Of a stretch of 64,000 nucleotides of DNA, positions 8,640 to 17,437 are shown one piece after another (the stretch's first letter is position 1; each line of letters begins with the position of its first letter). Source of the DNA: JBIOJM01 sp044450785 (GTDB taxonomy: Bacteria; Planctomycetota; Planctomycetia; Isosphaerales; Isosphaeraceae); contig JBIOJM010000004.1 of the NCBI GenBank assembly GCA_044450785.1, positions 9,926 through 73,925 on the forward strand, in the 5' to 3' direction. The position numbers and the translations under genes were made by a program. The notes beneath the pieces were generated by a model. That model saw only the letters and a list, made by a program, of their open reading frames with translations, was not told the DNA's origin and did not search any database.

Positions 8640-9755
8640 ATGGTCGACACAAACCACGCGACTTGTCCGCGCTGTGGTGCGACCCTCCCGACCGACCCCT
8701 TGGTGGGCCTCTGCCCGCGTTGCCTACTGTCTGACCCGGCGGGTGACGAGAGGGAGGCCCGCCCCGTCAGTCGCTCGGCCTCCGAGCGGGCGCGCCGCAA
8801 TCTGACCACGGCTTTGGCGGTATTGCCCATCGGCGCGATCCTCCTGGGGGCCCTCTGGTTCGGGAATGGGTGCCAGCGGCAGCGGGACGACGCCGTGACC
8901 GTTGCCAACCGCGGGGTCGCCCTGCAAGGGCAGGGGAAGCTGGCGGAGGCGATCGTCGCATACCGGGAAGCGATCCGGCTGAAGCCCGACCACGCCGAAG
9001 CCCACTACAACCTCGGCACCGCCCTGCAGGCCCAGGGGAAGCTGGCGGAGGCGATCGCCGCGTACCGTGAGGCGATCCGGATCAAACCTGACTTCGCCCT
9101 GGCCCACAACAACCTCGGCAATGCCCTGAGAAAGCAAGGGAAACCGGCGGAGGCGATCGCCGCGCTGCGTGAGGCGATCCGCCTCCAGCCCGACCTTTCC
9201 ATGGCCCACTTCAACCTCGGCGTCGCCCTGCAAGGCCAGGGGAAGCTGGCGGAGGCGATCGTCGCATACCGGGAAGGGATCCGGCTCAAGCCCGTCGACG
9301 CCGACGCCCACTACAGCCTCGGCACCGCCCTGCACGCCCAGGGGAAGCTGGCGGAGGCGATTGCCGCATACCGTGAGGCGATCCGGCTCAAGCCCGACCT
9401 CGCCAGGGCCCACAACAACCTCGGAGGCGCCCTGCAAGGCCAGGGGAAGCTGGCCGAGGCGATCGATGAGTACCGCATGGCCATCCGGCTCGAGCCCAAC
9501 CTCGCCGAGCTTCACCGCAACCTCGGCGGCGCCCTGCAAGGCCAGGGGAAGCTGGCCGAGGCGATCGCCGCATACCGTGAGGCGATCCGGCTCAAGAACG
9601 ACGACGCCTGGGCCCACTACAAGCTCGGCATCGCCCTGAAAGTCCAGGGGAAGCTGGAAGAGGCGGTCGCCGAATTCCGCAAGGCCCACAACACCCAACC
9701 CAGCTCGGAGCTCGCCCAGTTGATCGAGCGCGAACTGACCGCGACCGACCATTAG
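8640..9755 (+). CDS. Zinc-ribbon, single-TM, TPR repeat protein
   Basis: 371 aa, ATG 8640. Residues 9-29 hold a zinc ribbon (CPRCGATLP...CPRCLL) of the type that opens many planctomycete Ser/Thr kinases. A TM helix follows at about 57-75 (LAVLPIGAILLGALWFG). From residue ~90 there are eight 34-aa TPR units of the form NLGxALxxQGKLAEAIAAYREAIRLKPD. No kinase domain is present, so it looks like a kinase-style N-terminus joined to a TPR scaffold, probably for protein-protein contacts at the membrane. Confidence 0.8.
   Translation: MVDTNHATCPRCGATLPTDPLVGLCPRCLLSDPAGDEREARPVSRSASERARRNLTTALAVLPIGAILLGALWFGNGCQRQRDDAVTVANRGVALQGQGKLAEAIVAYREAIRLKPDHAEAHYNLGTALQAQGKLAEAIAAYREAIRIKPDFALAHNNLGNALRKQGKPAEAIAALREAIRLQPDLSMAHFNLGVALQGQGKLAEAIVAYREGIRLKPVDADAHYSLGTALHAQGKLAEAIAAYREAIRLKPDLARAHNNLGGALQGQGKLAEAIDEYRMAIRLEPNLAELHRNLGGALQGQGKLAEAIAAYREAIRLKNDDAWAHYKLGIALKVQGKLEEAVAEFRKAHNTQPSSELAQLIERELTATDH
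8907..9722 (+). repeat. 102-bp tandem repeats inside the TPR gene
   Basis: Eight consecutive 102-nt units start near 8907, 9009, 9111, 9213, 9315, 9417, 9519 and 9621. Blocks such as ggggaagctggcggaggcga recur almost unchanged at DNA level, more than needed for TPR function, suggesting recent unit duplication or gene conversion. Confidence 0.8.
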
Positions 9756-9817
9756 CCCATGTTTGGGGTTGGTCGACGTAAGTCCTTTCCTGAAGCCAAC
9801 GAGACCGGAGACTTCCC

Positions 9818-9955
9818 ATGAGCCACGGTTCCGAGAGCCCGAGCGACCCGAAGACCGCGATTGCCCCAATGCTCTCGGTTCGGCGGGGGGCGAGCGCGAT
9901 CGAGTTCTACAAGAAGGCTCTTGAGCCGTTGCCGGAAGTCGGGCGGGTGCGGTGA
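9818..9955 (+). pseudogene. N-terminal remnant of a VOC/glyoxalase-like gene
   Basis: A 45-codon frame (ATG 9818, GGAG at 9807-9810) encodes a start typical of PhnB/VOC proteins: IAPMLSVRRGASAIEFYKKAL. Full-length members run on for about 100 more residues, but here the frame departs into EPLPEVGRVR and stops. The gene was probably truncated by deletion. The intact ribosome site implies recent loss. Confidence 0.55.
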
Positions 9956-10013
9956 TCTCTTGGTCCCCGACGTCGGGGACCTCCGGCCTGGCCGCGACCC
10001 GCATCCTTTGCGC

Positions 10014-12815
10014 TCACTGGATCTTATCACCCTTCTTGCTGAACGTGGCGACGAAGTTGCCGCCGGGCTGGCCATCGTGATTGCCATCGAGGGCGCGGCC
10101 GTAGGCGTCGGTGAGCAGCGCCGCGGTGATCTGAAACTGTTCGGGCAGGGAAAGGTTCAGCGAACTCGCCGGATCGATCGTCAGGACGTGCGACGCGGAG
10201 TTGTAGCTGACCGACGAGAGTTTCACGTTCTTGTTGTAGGTCGTGACCGACTTCTTGGTCTTGCCGGACTCGACATGGTAGGCATTGAGGTTCAGGACGC
10301 CGGCGACGATGTTTCCACTGAACCGGATCTGCAGCACCGTTTCCTTCTTCGTTTTCGCCTTCTTGCCGGTGCCGACCTTGATCGTCATCGTGGGGGTCGA
10401 CACCGAAGTGACCGTCACCGGCGCCGGGTAAGGGTTGTTGTCGTGAACGATGAGGCTGGCTGATACGGCGGTGCCGAGGGTCGCCCCGGTGCCGGGGGAT
10501 GAGAGCGAGACCGGGATGCTCACATCGGCCTCGCCGGGCTGGCCGTCGTTCTGAATCGGGATCGAAACCGTCGCACTTGTCGCGTTGGCGGCGAGGTTGA
10601 TCGTGTCATAAAACCCCGCGACGTCGATGCCGCCGGGACTGGACACGACGACGGACACGCTGGCCGGCAGGTTCTGGGTGCGGGTCACGACGAGGTGCGC
10701 CATGCCGTCGGTGACGTTGGCCGTGAAGGTGGCGCTCGAGAACTGAACGACGGCAAGCGTGTCCTCGATCGACAAGACCGCGGTGCTCTGAGCGCCGAGC
10801 GTGGCACCGCCGGTTGCGCTTCCCAGCGAGAGGTTGACGGTCTTGGTCCCCGAGCCGGAGGGGTCGACGAGGACGGGGATGATGATCGTCTTGGAGCTCG
10901 AGTCGCCGTTGGCCCAGCTCAGAGTTTGCGTGGAGTCGGTGTAGTCCACGCCGGCGACGGCGGTGCCGCCACTGGTGCTGAACTTGACCGAGATCGCTCC
11001 GGTGCTGCCGGCGGTGCGGCTGACATGGACCGTCACGCTCCCGCCGTGCTCGCTGACGCTGTAGCTGGAGGCATCGAGCTGCAGCGTGCCGGGGCCGACC
11101 GGCACGTATTCGGCCGGGGAGACGAACACGTCGGTCTGGTTGTTGGTGTCGTTGTCGACGAGGTTGCCAGCCGTGCTCTGGAATGCGATGGAGCTGCCGT
11201 CCGGAGTCATGCCGGCGGTCCCGGAGATCTGGTTGCCGCCGGTCGTGCTCGTTCCGAGCTGGTGGCTGATCAGCGTCGTCGTCCCCGCGACGGTGTCGCG
11301 GACGTAGAGGTCAAACCCGTAGGTCGGGTCGTTCAGCTTGACGAAGCTTGGTACGAGGTCGGTGGCCAGGCTCATGAAGACCACATACTGGCCGCCGCTG
11401 CTGACCACCCCGGTGCTTTTTTGCACCGGATTGACGAACGTCTGGTTGGGCATGTCCGACGTGTTGTTGCCGCTGTTCGTGCCCGCGGTGTTGACACTGA
11501 TCAGTTGGGTGGTGTTCGTGAGCAGGTTACGTTCGAAGACGTCCTTGGACGAGTAGTCGGTGCCGTGGTTGTCGTTAGACACCAGGTCGTTGGCCAGGCT
11601 CGAGAAGACGATGTGGTTGCCGTCGGCACTGATGGCCGGGGCAAACGAGCTGGAGTCGCCGCTGGCGGTGCCCGAGTCGTTGATGCTGACCAACTGGGTC
11701 TTACCGGTCGTGAGGTTTCGCACGAAGATGTCGGGAAAGTTGCCGTTTGTGTCGTTCGTCGTCACGAGGTTGGTCGCGTCGCTCTGGAAGGCGATCATCT
11801 GACCGTTTTCGCTCACGCTCGGGAACCCGGAATCGCCGTTGCCGGCGATGGAACCGGTGGGGTCGATGCTGACCAGCGATGCGGTCTTGGTCGGAATGTT
11901 GAAAGCATAGACCTGATAATTACTGAACGGGGCGAGGCCGGTATAGTTCGGGTCGAGGTTGTTGGCCAGGCTGTCGAAGACGACCGTGCTGCCGTCCGTG
12001 CTGATGACCGGGTTATTCGAAGATCCGTCTCCAGTGCTGCTGCTGCCGCCCCTCACGTTGGCACTCACGAGGATGGTCGTGTTGGTCTGAAGGTCGCGCA
12101 CAAAAACGTCGGTCAGGCCGTTGGTGTCGTTGGAAACAAGGTCCACGGCGTCGCTTTCATAGGCGACGAAGCGGCCGTCGGCGCTGATGCTGGGGTTGCG
12201 CGAGGTGCCGAAGTCGCTCATGTTGGTGTTGGTGCCTGGGCCGGTCCCCTCGTAGTTCACACTCACGAGCGTGGTGGTGTTGGTCAGGAGGTTGCGCACG
12301 AAAACGTTTTGCCTGTGGTCGGGATTGTTGCCTTCGTTGTCGAGCGGGACGAGGTCGGTCGCGTTGCTCAGGAAGACCACGAATTGACCACTCGCGCTCA
12401 AGACCGGGTAGCGCGAGTCGTCGTTGCCGGTTTCGTTGCCTGTCATGTTGACGCTCAGGCACGTCGTCGTGTTTGTCAGCCGGTCGCGAAGGTAGATGTT
12501 GGGCGCGTCGTTCTCGACCGTGAGCCCGCTGACGAGGTCGGATGGGGCGGGGAGTGAGGTTCCTTCGAACGACCCACTCTCGAAGACTTCGTAGCGGCCG
12601 TCGGCGCTGATGCTCGGGAAGAGCGCGCCCACGGCCGCGCTGTCAGTCCCGGTGGTGTTCACATCGATCAGCCCGACTGTCGGGGTGCTGAGAAGAGTGC
12701 GATCCTCCAGTAACTCGACAGGCGGACGATGGCGCCGTGACTGACCTGCATTCGGAGAACGCGCCTCGCGCCGGGGCGTGGAACCCCCCCGGCGATCCCA
12801 TCTCTTCATAAACAT
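10014..12815 (-). CDS. Large exported PD40-type beta-propeller protein with Calx-beta domain
   Basis: 933 aa. ATG 12815 is chosen because GGGGAG lies 6 nt upstream on this strand. The N-terminus is basic and carries ELLEDRTLLS, the planctomycete export tag seen on many giant secreted proteins. Next come about eight repeats with PSISADGRFVAYES and VFVRDLQTNTT patterns, typical of PD40/TolB-like propeller blades. About residues 590-800 hold Calx-beta-like sequence (SYSVSEHGGSVTVHVSR; FSTSGGTAVAGVDYT). The C-terminus is a beta-rich Ig-like region. Probably a cell-surface adhesion or binding protein. Confidence 0.8.
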   Translation of the reverse strand: MFMKRWDRRGGSTPRREARSPNAGQSRRHRPPVELLEDRTLLSTPTVGLIDVNTTGTDSAAVGALFPSISADGRYEVFESGSFEGTSLPAPSDLVSGLTVENDAPNIYLRDRLTNTTTCLSVNMTGNETGNDDSRYPVLSASGQFVVFLSNATDLVPLDNEGNNPDHRQNVFVRNLLTNTTTLVSVNYEGTGPGTNTNMSDFGTSRNPSISADGRFVAYESDAVDLVSNDTNGLTDVFVRDLQTNTTILVSANVRGGSSSTGDGSSNNPVISTDGSTVVFDSLANNLDPNYTGLAPFSNYQVYAFNIPTKTASLVSIDPTGSIAGNGDSGFPSVSENGQMIAFQSDATNLVTTNDTNGNFPDIFVRNLTTGKTQLVSINDSGTASGDSSSFAPAISADGNHIVFSSLANDLVSNDNHGTDYSSKDVFERNLLTNTTQLISVNTAGTNSGNNTSDMPNQTFVNPVQKSTGVVSSGGQYVVFMSLATDLVPSFVKLNDPTYGFDLYVRDTVAGTTTLISHQLGTSTTGGNQISGTAGMTPDGSSIAFQSTAGNLVDNDTNNQTDVFVSPAEYVPVGPGTLQLDASSYSVSEHGGSVTVHVSRTAGSTGAISVKFSTSGGTAVAGVDYTDSTQTLSWANGDSSSKTIIIPVLVDPSGSGTKTVNLSLGSATGGATLGAQSTAVLSIEDTLAVVQFSSATFTANVTDGMAHLVVTRTQNLPASVSVVVSSPGGIDVAGFYDTINLAANATSATVSIPIQNDGQPGEADVSIPVSLSSPGTGATLGTAVSASLIVHDNNPYPAPVTVTSVSTPTMTIKVGTGKKAKTKKETVLQIRFSGNIVAGVLNLNAYHVESGKTKKSVTTYNKNVKLSSVSYNSASHVLTIDPASSLNLSLPEQFQITAALLTDAYGRALDGNHDGQPGGNFVATFSKKGDKIQ

Positions 12816-13149
12816 ATTCAACTCCCCAGCCTGAACGACGGTGTTCGCCATAAGTCGGTAAGGTCAGCCGAAGTCTAGTACATCGATCGCCGACCCAAGA
12901 AACAACGAGCAACGCGCCCCCTCATCCCTGCAGGGGCATGCGACGGAAAGCCGCGATTTTCATCCTTCATCCTCGACGTCCGGCCTCCGCTCGATTCAAC
13001 CACGCCGCGACTCGCGCTGCATCTCGGCGCGGCGGGCGGTAAGCTGGATGTGTCGACCTCGGTTGCGCTCGGACTGGGAACGGGCGCCGGCAGCCGGCCT
13101 CGCTTGAACGCCGGGCCGCCATCGGTTTCGGATTTGGGATGACGTCATC
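12816..13149. other. Divergent intergenic region, 334 bp
   Basis: Lies between the leftward exported propeller gene and the rightward EF-G gene and should hold both promoters. A tgacgtca palindrome sits at 13140-13147 immediately before the EF-G ATG. I see no gene. Confidence 0.4.
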
Positions 13150-15279
13150 ATGGGCACCGACCCCGCACATTCACACTCTGAGCTCCTGTCGATCCGCAAC
13201 ATCGGCATCATCGCCCACATCGACGCCGGCAAGACGACCACGACCGAGCGAGTCCTGTACCATACGGGCGAGATCCACCAGATGGGGGAAGTCGATAAGG
13301 GAAACACCACGACCGACTACCTCGACGAGGAGCGGGAACGGGGAATCACCATCGTCGCCGCGGCGATCACCTGTTCCTGGAAGGATGCGGCCGGCCAGCC
13401 GATCACGATCAACTTGATCGACACGCCGGGTCACGTCGACTTCACCGCCGAGGTCGAGCGGTCGTTGCGGGTCCTGGACGGAGCCGTCGTCGTTTTTTCC
13501 GCCGTCGAGGGGGTCGAGGCACAGAGCGAGACCGTCTGGCGCCAGGCCGCCAAGTACCGCGTGCCCCGGATCTGCTTCATCAACAAGATGGACCGGATCG
13601 GCAGCGAGTTCGACCGGGTCTACCGGGAAATCGAGGAGCGCCTCTTGGAGAGCCACCCCATCCCCGTCCAGATCCCGATCGGCGCCGGTCCAGAGGGGAC
13701 AATGGGCGAGTTCAAGGGCCTGATCGACCTGATCACGATGAAGGCCCTGTTCTACAAGAGCGAGGACCTGGGCTCGACCATCACCGAGACCGAGATTCCG
13801 GAGGCACTTCGCCCCGAGGCCGACCTGTGGCGGGAGAAGATGCTCAACGGCCTGGCCGACAAGGACGAAGCGTTCACCGAGGCGTACATGGCCCAGCTCG
13901 AGGGGGGCGAGCTGCCCCAGGGTCAGATTGTCGCCGCGCTGCGGCGTGTGACGCTGACCGGCCAGGTCCATCCCGTGCTGTGCGGCTCGAGCCTGCGCTA
14001 CGTTGGGGTTCAGCGGCTGCTGGATGCCGTCGCCGCCTACCTGCCCAGCCCGCTCGAACGGCCACCCGTCGTTGGCCACCATCCCAAGAAGGGGACCGAG
14101 ATCACGCGCAAGCCGGCCCTCGACGAACCGTTCTGCGGACTGGTGTTCAAGATCACCGGCGATGCACACGGCGACCTCGCGTTCGTGCGAATCTACTCGG
14201 GCCGCCTCAAGTCGGGCACGCGGGTGTACAACCCCGGCAAGGACAAGAAGGAAGTTTGCTCACGGCTCTACCACATCCGGGCGGACGACCGCGAGCAGAT
14301 CCGGGAGGCGACCACCGGCGACATCGTCGGCATCGTCGGCTTGAAGGACTCGGTCACGGGAGACACCCTCTGCGACGGCGCGCACCCGATCCTGCTCGAG
14401 CGGATCGAGTTCCCCGAGACGGTCATGAGCATGTCGATCGAGCCGGTGAGCTCGGCCGACAAGGGGAAGCTGGCCGAAACCCTGGGCTCGCTGGCGCGCG
14501 AGGACCCCACCTTCACGTTCCGCGTCAACGAGGAGACCGGCCAGACGCTGATCTCGGGGATGGGTGAGCTGCACCTCGACGTCCTCAAGAACCGGATGAT
14601 CCGCGACTTCCGCTTGAAGGTCCACGTGGGGCGGCCGCGGGTCAGCTATCGCGAGACGATCAAGCGAGCGGTCAAACGGGTCGAGGGAAGCTGCATCCGC
14701 CAGACCGGCGGCTCCGGGCTCTATGCCAAGGTCACGATCGACCTCGAGCACGAAACCCAGCCCAAGGGGGCGCCGGTGCTCCACTTCGCCACCAGGCTCA
14801 AGGGAGGGGTCCTCCCGGCCGAGTTCCTGCCGGCAATCGAGGCGGGCCTGCGCGAGGAGGCCAAGTCGGGGGGGCGGACCGGCTACCCGCTGGTCGACTT
14901 GAAGGTCACCGTGGTCGACGGCGCGACCCACGACGTCGACTCCAACGACCTGGCGTTTCGCTTCGCCGCGTCGGACGCCTTGCGCAAGGCGGTCCAGGAG
15001 GCCGGGGCCGTGCTGCTGGAACCGATCATGCGCCTGGAGATCGTCACTCCCGAGGAATACCTGGGCGGGATCACCGCCGACCTGTCGAGCCGCCGGGCGC
15101 TGATCGACCGCACCAGCGACCGCGGCAAGCTGATGGTCATCGACGCAAGGGTCCCGCTCGAGAAGATGTTCGGCTATTCGACCGCGGTGCGCAGCTTGAG
15201 CCAGGGCCGGGCCGGCTACACCATGGAGCCGCTGGCATACGCGCCGGCGCCGGATAGCCTGCTGGATTCCCTGTCGTAA
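13150..15279 (+). CDS. fusA: Translation elongation factor G
   Basis: 709 aa, ATG 13150. GTPase motifs are complete: AHIDAGKTT at 22-30, switch region RERGITI, DTPGH at 91-95, NKMD at 145-148. Domains II-V follow in order, with GMGELHLDVL in domain III and GRAGYTMEPL near the end. EF-G drives translocation on the ribosome. Planctomycetes usually have several EF-G paralogues, and no rpsL, rpsG or tuf flanks this one, so it could be the main copy or a paralogue. Two small genes separate it from rpsJ. Confidence 0.9.
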   Translation: MGTDPAHSHSELLSIRNIGIIAHIDAGKTTTTERVLYHTGEIHQMGEVDKGNTTTDYLDEERERGITIVAAAITCSWKDAAGQPITINLIDTPGHVDFTAEVERSLRVLDGAVVVFSAVEGVEAQSETVWRQAAKYRVPRICFINKMDRIGSEFDRVYREIEERLLESHPIPVQIPIGAGPEGTMGEFKGLIDLITMKALFYKSEDLGSTITETEIPEALRPEADLWREKMLNGLADKDEAFTEAYMAQLEGGELPQGQIVAALRRVTLTGQVHPVLCGSSLRYVGVQRLLDAVAAYLPSPLERPPVVGHHPKKGTEITRKPALDEPFCGLVFKITGDAHGDLAFVRIYSGRLKSGTRVYNPGKDKKEVCSRLYHIRADDREQIREATTGDIVGIVGLKDSVTGDTLCDGAHPILLERIEFPETVMSMSIEPVSSADKGKLAETLGSLAREDPTFTFRVNEETGQTLISGMGELHLDVLKNRMIRDFRLKVHVGRPRVSYRETIKRAVKRVEGSCIRQTGGSGLYAKVTIDLEHETQPKGAPVLHFATRLKGGVLPAEFLPAIEAGLREEAKSGGRTGYPLVDLKVTVVDGATHDVDSNDLAFRFAASDALRKAVQEAGAVLLEPIMRLEIVTPEEYLGGITADLSSRRALIDRTSDRGKLMVIDARVPLEKMFGYSTAVRSLSQGRAGYTMEPLAYAPAPDSLLDSLS

Positions 15280-15315
15280 TCACGGTCAAGGTCAGTATCG
15301 TTGAGGGGCCGAGAT

Positions 15316-15522
15316 CATGCCAACTGCGACGCTTCCGACGGATGTGCCTGTTTCGATTACACGTCGCCGACCGATGTTCAGATCCTGGCCGGGCCGGCGG
15401 AGCTCGACGGCGGCGAGGTCGTTTCGGGTTTCCACGTTCCCTTGCACCGGCTCTTCGAGGACGAACAGGACGTGAGCACAACCTCACTGGGAGCGGCCGA
15501 GAACGACGTGGAGCAGAAGTGA
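15316..15522 (+). pseudogene. Collapsed Uma2 gene (ends kept, centre deleted)
   Basis: ATG 15316 opens like a Uma2 gene (MPTATLPTDVPV). In another frame the following sequence encodes a Uma2-like C-terminus: ILAGPAELDGGEVVSGFHVP, then HRLFEDEQD, ending at 15522. The central ~150 codons with the catalytic residues are absent and the two ends are out of frame. It sits directly after EF-G. Confidence 0.45.
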
Positions 15523-16118
15523 ACGATCTTCACTCGCGGTTCACGGTTCGGAGTCTGATGATCGCGATCATGGTCGTGGCCGGTCTCTTCGCGCTTCCCT
15601 CGACGTGGAGCGTGTTCTTGATCGCGATTGCCTGCCCAGGCCTCGCCCTGATCGGCGCTCAGTGGCAATTGTCTCGGGGTTACAGGCGACTCGCGGCGCT
15701 GTGCTTCGGGATCTTGGGGATACTGGCTAACGTAATGTACGTTGCCTGTTGCATCCTGCCGATTTCGTTCGCGCTGATCGCCCTCGTTATCGGATTAGTC
15801 TTCGTCATACCGACCATCCTCAGCTTCGGGGTGGCTTGGGCGACCATGGCAACCCGGGAGTCCGCGCTCCCGCAGCGCTCCATACGCGCGGCTTGGCCGA
15901 CGGTTATTGTCCTGGGCGTGATGCCGCTGATCACGGTCTGCACGCTCTGGCCGTTCCACCTGTTCTTCCTCATCGCCAAGCCGACCATGGAACTCCTGGC
16001 TGACCAGGCGGCCGCTGGGAACGCACTTCGAGGAAAAACTCGAATGAGGTGCGTTGACTCATCATCTTGGGCTTGTTACACTTTTCCTTTCCTGCGTGAA
16101 GTGCGAGGTCCGGTTTGA
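15519..16118 (+). CDS. Small multi-pass membrane protein, unknown function
   Basis: 199 aa from GTG 15519, overlapping the Uma2 remnant stop. The opening LHSRFTVRSLMIAIMVVAGLFAL is a recurrent planctomycete motif (RFTVR-[ST]-LM) before the first TM helix. Four or five more hydrophobic segments follow, ending with PLITVCTLWPFHLFFLI. The last ~30 residues (after MELLADQAAAG) look unlike the usual ending of this family and may be frameshifted. Function unknown. Its place between EF-G and rpsJ is probably incidental. Confidence 0.6.
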   Translation: MNDLHSRFTVRSLMIAIMVVAGLFALPSTWSVFLIAIACPGLALIGAQWQLSRGYRRLAALCFGILGILANVMYVACCILPISFALIALVIGLVFVIPTILSFGVAWATMATRESALPQRSIRAAWPTVIVLGVMPLITVCTLWPFHLFFLIAKPTMELLADQAAAGNALRGKTRMRCVDSSSWACYTFPFLREVRGPV

Positions 16119-16174
16119 ACGGTCTCGTTGATTGGGCGTCGATTTCGATTTGAGTGGGGAAGGATTGGCAAGCG

Positions 16175-16507
16175 GTGGCGGGAAGTGGCAACGAACGAAT
16201 TCGCATCCGGATGGAGGCCTATGATCACACCATCCTGGATCAATCAGCCAAGGACATCGTCGACACCGCCAAGCGGACCGAGGCGATTGTTCACGGGCCG
16301 ATTCCGCTGCCGACGCGCATCGAGCGATACACGGTGCTCCGAAGCCCGCACATCGACAAGAAGTCGCGGGAGCAGTTTGAGATCCGGACCCACAAGCGGC
16401 TGATCGACATCGTTCAGCCAACCAACAAAACGATTGACGCCCTCAACAAGCTGAGCCTGCCAGCCGGCGTGGACATCAAGATCAAGGCCTCCCAGTCGGG
16501 GTCTTGA
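16175..16507 (+). CDS. rpsJ: Ribosomal protein S10
   Basis: 110 aa. GTG 16175 is chosen since it gives the normal start (MAGSGNERIRIRMEAYDH) with AAGGA about 10 nt upstream; a GTG at 16154 is also possible. Conserved S10 segments: AYDHTILDQSAKDIV, GPIPLPTRIERYTVLRSPH, SREQFEIRTHKRLIDI. S10 belongs to the 30S head and, as NusE, also takes part in antitermination. It is the first gene of the S10 cluster. An unusually long 297-bp gap separates it from rplC. Confidence 0.93.
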   Translation: MAGSGNERIRIRMEAYDHTILDQSAKDIVDTAKRTEAIVHGPIPLPTRIERYTVLRSPHIDKKSREQFEIRTHKRLIDIVQPTNKTIDALNKLSLPAGVDIKIKASQSGS

Positions 16508-16804
16508 TCGAGTGACCACGACGCTCGTCAAGGCAAGGCGGGTTTGACGGTTTCCTGGACCGCGTGCGGCTGGCTGGCTTTGCCGGTCGTGCGTGCTCGT
16601 CCGGTCGCGTCGGATGTCTCAATCGGTCGACCCCCCCAAGGGTCCCCGTGCGACAGCTCCGGCGCCCAAGTCGCCGTGACGCCTGGCGGTGACTTGCGAC
16701 GAAACCTCACCTTATTTACCCCAGGTTCGCCAAAGCATCCTCCGAGCCGGCGGCTTTCGTGCCGGTCCATGCGGGTGGAAGCCTACCTTCGACGGAGTTT
16801 GACG
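16508..16804. promoter_or_regulatory. 297-bp gap between rpsJ and rplC, possible second promoter or leader
   Basis: In most bacteria rpsJ and rplC are nearly contiguous. This gap contains several GC-rich short inverted repeats (for example gagccggcggctttcgtgccggtcc near 16744-16768) and the rplC ribosome site GGAG. No coding sequence is convincing. A separate promoter or a structured leader for the rplC-onward genes is plausible but unproven. Confidence 0.35.
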
Positions 16805-17437
16805 ATGCGTGTGGGACTGCTGGGTCGCAAGGTCGGCATGACCCAGATTTATCAGGACAACGGGGCCGTCGTGCCGATCACGGTCCTGGAATGCGGTCCG
16901 TGCACCGTGCTCCAGGTCCGGACGGAGGAGCGTGACGGCTACCACGCCTGGCAACTCGGGTTTGGCGACAAGAAGCGAAAACGCGCCACCCAGCCCGAGC
17001 GGGGCCATGCCCGCAAGGTCAACAGCGAGCCCAAGCGATTTGTCCGGGAGGTCCGCCAGGACGGGCCCACCGAGGTGAGCGAAGGGCAGACCCTCACGGT
17101 CGAGCTGTTCAATCCGGGCGTTAATGTCGACGTGACCGGTACCAGCAAGGGCCGCGGCTTCGCGGGAGTCATGAAGCGGCACGGCTTCCACGGGCTAAGG
17201 GCCACGCACGGTGTCAAGCGCATGCACCGGCACCCTGGATCCTCGGGCCCCAGTGCCGACCCGGCGCGCACCCAGAAAAACATCAAAAAACCAGGGCAGC
17301 TCGGCCACGCGCGGGTGACCGTCCGCAACCTCGAGGTCGTGCGAGTCGACCTGGCCAACAACTTGCTCTTGATCAAGGGCGCCGTCCCCGGCCCCAACGG
17401 CGGCTATATCACCGTCCGACAGACGAACCAGGTTTGA
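16805..17437 (+). CDS. rplC: Ribosomal protein L3
   Basis: 210 aa, ATG 16805 with GGAG 7 nt upstream; the open frame reaches further 5' but only this start fits L3 (MRVGLLGRKVGMTQIY). The GKGFAGVMKRH-type tip is seen as GRGFAGVMKRHGFHG, followed by THGVKRMHRHPGS. L3 is an early 50S assembly protein near the peptidyl transferase centre. The TGA is followed directly by the first ATG of rplD. Confidence 0.95.
   Translation: MRVGLLGRKVGMTQIYQDNGAVVPITVLECGPCTVLQVRTEERDGYHAWQLGFGDKKRKRATQPERGHARKVNSEPKRFVREVRQDGPTEVSEGQTLTVELFNPGVNVDVTGTSKGRGFAGVMKRHGFHGLRATHGVKRMHRHPGSSGPSADPARTQKNIKKPGQLGHARVTVRNLEVVRVDLANNLLLIKGAVPGPNGGYITVRQTNQV

Noticed and set aside
10695..12557. Plus-strand open frame of 620 codons opposite the exported propeller gene
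   Set aside because: Shadow of the repeat-rich gene on the other strand; its regularity mirrors those repeats.
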